Positions 31,073 through 31,738 of a stretch of DNA of 31,738 bases are shown in pieces (within the stretch, counting starts at the first letter, position 1; the number at the start of each line of letters is the position of its first letter). This stretch comes from XYA12-FULL-58-9 sp001798605. Lineage in GTDB: Bacteria; Myxococcota; XYA12-FULL-58-9. The DNA lies in assembly GCA_036736205.1 (NCBI GenBank), contig DAINMX010000057.1:1-31738 (forward strand), read 5' to 3'. Position numbers and translations under genes: made by a program. Below the pieces are notes generated by a model that was not told the DNA's origin, searched no databases, and saw nothing but the letters and a program-made list of their open reading frames with translations.

Positions 31073-31738
31073 CTACCAGTTGGTCGAGCCGCCCCCCGAA
31101 CCGCCAAACTCGAAGGTTCCTCCCAGGGCAATGCTCGCCATCAGCGGCCAAGGCCACAAAGAACCGGTGATGGTGAAACTCGAGAAGCTGGCCGTACCAG
31201 GATTGAATTTCGGGAACTCTATACCGACCACCGGGGTGATCAAAAAGCCAAAGCTGTCGCTTTCTGCCTCATCGCTGGTGCGGGTGCCGCCGATGTTGAA
31301 CTCGGGGACATCGGGAGGGATCTTGCCGAGCTCGATGCCAACGCGAAGACCGATGGTGAGGCCCCACCCCCCTTGCGCCATGGTCTCCGGATCGATCGGG
31401 TTGAAGCTCAGATAGGTGTACGCCGGCGTCACCGACAACACCAGCGCCCCCCCAGAGATCGGCTCGTCAAACCCAGAGATCGAAACAAACGAACCCGATT
31501 CGAGCGTGTATTTGGCGTACTTGAAACCGCCACCGGCATTCAGAGAAAATGAGAATGCATTGCGGGTACCGCCGTCGCCCTGGGGAAAGTCGCCACTTGG
31601 GTCGAGGAAACGGACACCCGCGTCAGCATTGATCTCGAAACGGGTGATCCCCATGAATTCGGTTGAAACCAGGATCAAGCCAGCGCCGGCCTGATAGGTG
31701 CCAATCCACACACTGTCCATGGGCTCGGTGACCGCAGT
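31073..31738 (-). CDS. Outer-membrane barrel-like protein, C-terminal part (5' end outside window)
   Basis: 222 codons are open up to the window edge. An internal ATG at 31720 exists, but the frame continues in phase to 31738 (TAVTEP precedes it) with no signal peptide, so the true start is outside. Alternating strands rich in Gly, Phe and Tyr (FSFSLNAGGGFKYAKY, GWGLTIGLRVGIELG, SFGFLITPVVGIEFPK) are typical of a beta-barrel or porin-like protein. The C-terminus ends in a Gly/Ser-rich tail then TNW, with a terminal aromatic as in many barrels. Function unknown. Confidence 0.7.
   Translation of the reverse strand, partial: TAVTEPMDSVWIGTYQAGAGLILVSTEFMGITRFEINADAGVRFLDPSGDFPQGDGGTRNAFSFSLNAGGGFKYAKYTLESGSFVSISGFDEPISGGALVLSVTPAYTYLSFNPIDPETMAQGGWGLTIGLRVGIELGKIPPDVPEFNIGGTRTSDEAESDSFGFLITPVVGIEFPKFNPGTASFSSFTITGSLWPWPLMASIALGGTFEFGGSGGGSTNW

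Overview
The window looks like a chromosomal segment (GC rich, roughly 55-60% by eye) from a Gram-negative bacterium. It carries at least four lipoproteins with clear lipoboxes, two predicted outer-membrane barrel-like proteins, a Cys-rich surface lipoprotein with repeats of the DGDPCTxDDKC kind, and a HAF-repeat lipoprotein. That style of secreted protein is common in Myxococcota/Bradymonadales-type 'deltaproteobacterial' genomes. The assignment is inference from style, not from a marker gene.

Layout. 1-4,100: a doubtful small Cys-rich ORF, a membrane protein and a basic H1-like protein on the minus strand, then a two-gene unit (endonuclease/exonuclease/phosphatase-fold lipoprotein plus a secreted barrel-like protein) and a small Cys-rich lipoprotein. 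4,231-6,706: an OPT-family transporter and an APS kinase (cysC). 6,761-9,978: two divergent lipoproteins, one with an ASH-like domain and Cys-rich repeats, one with HAF repeats and a Gln-rich tandem-repeat linker. 10,033-16,404: an Rrf2 regulator and the SUF Fe-S assembly operon (rrf2-sufB-C-D-S-U-T), tightly coupled by ATGA overlaps and preceded by a striking 15-bp tandem operator array.

16,446-19,665: an A/T-richer accessory segment with a two-gene unit (unrecognised protein plus WGR-domain protein with an AAKKT-repeat linker). It is bordered by a truncated 5' fragment of a DAHP synthase (aroG-type) gene, which suggests insertion or deletion at this site. 19,908-28,307: a citrate/tricarboxylate cluster. 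A fused LeuC-LeuD-type hydro-lyase on the plus strand converges on, and overlaps, a minus-strand operon: HD-domain protein, fused homoaconitase-type hydratase closely resembling fungal Lys4, NAD-type isocitrate dehydrogenase family enzyme, a CitD-CitE fusion and CitF. 28,425-31,738: a HAD/SerB-like hydrolase, a GltS-type glutamate symporter with a hairpin in its leader, and the C-terminal part of a barrel-like protein running off the right edge.

How they fit together: the SUF operon would supply [4Fe-4S] clusters to the two aconitase-superfamily enzymes a few kilobases away. Aconitase, isocitrate dehydrogenase and citrate lyase together form a citrate node (cleavage to acetate plus oxaloacetate, or interconversion with 2-oxoglutarate), and GltS next door moves glutamate, the amino-acid sink of 2-oxoglutarate. 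The least explained parts are the WGR two-gene unit, the CitD-CitE fusion and the two unusual aconitase homologues.
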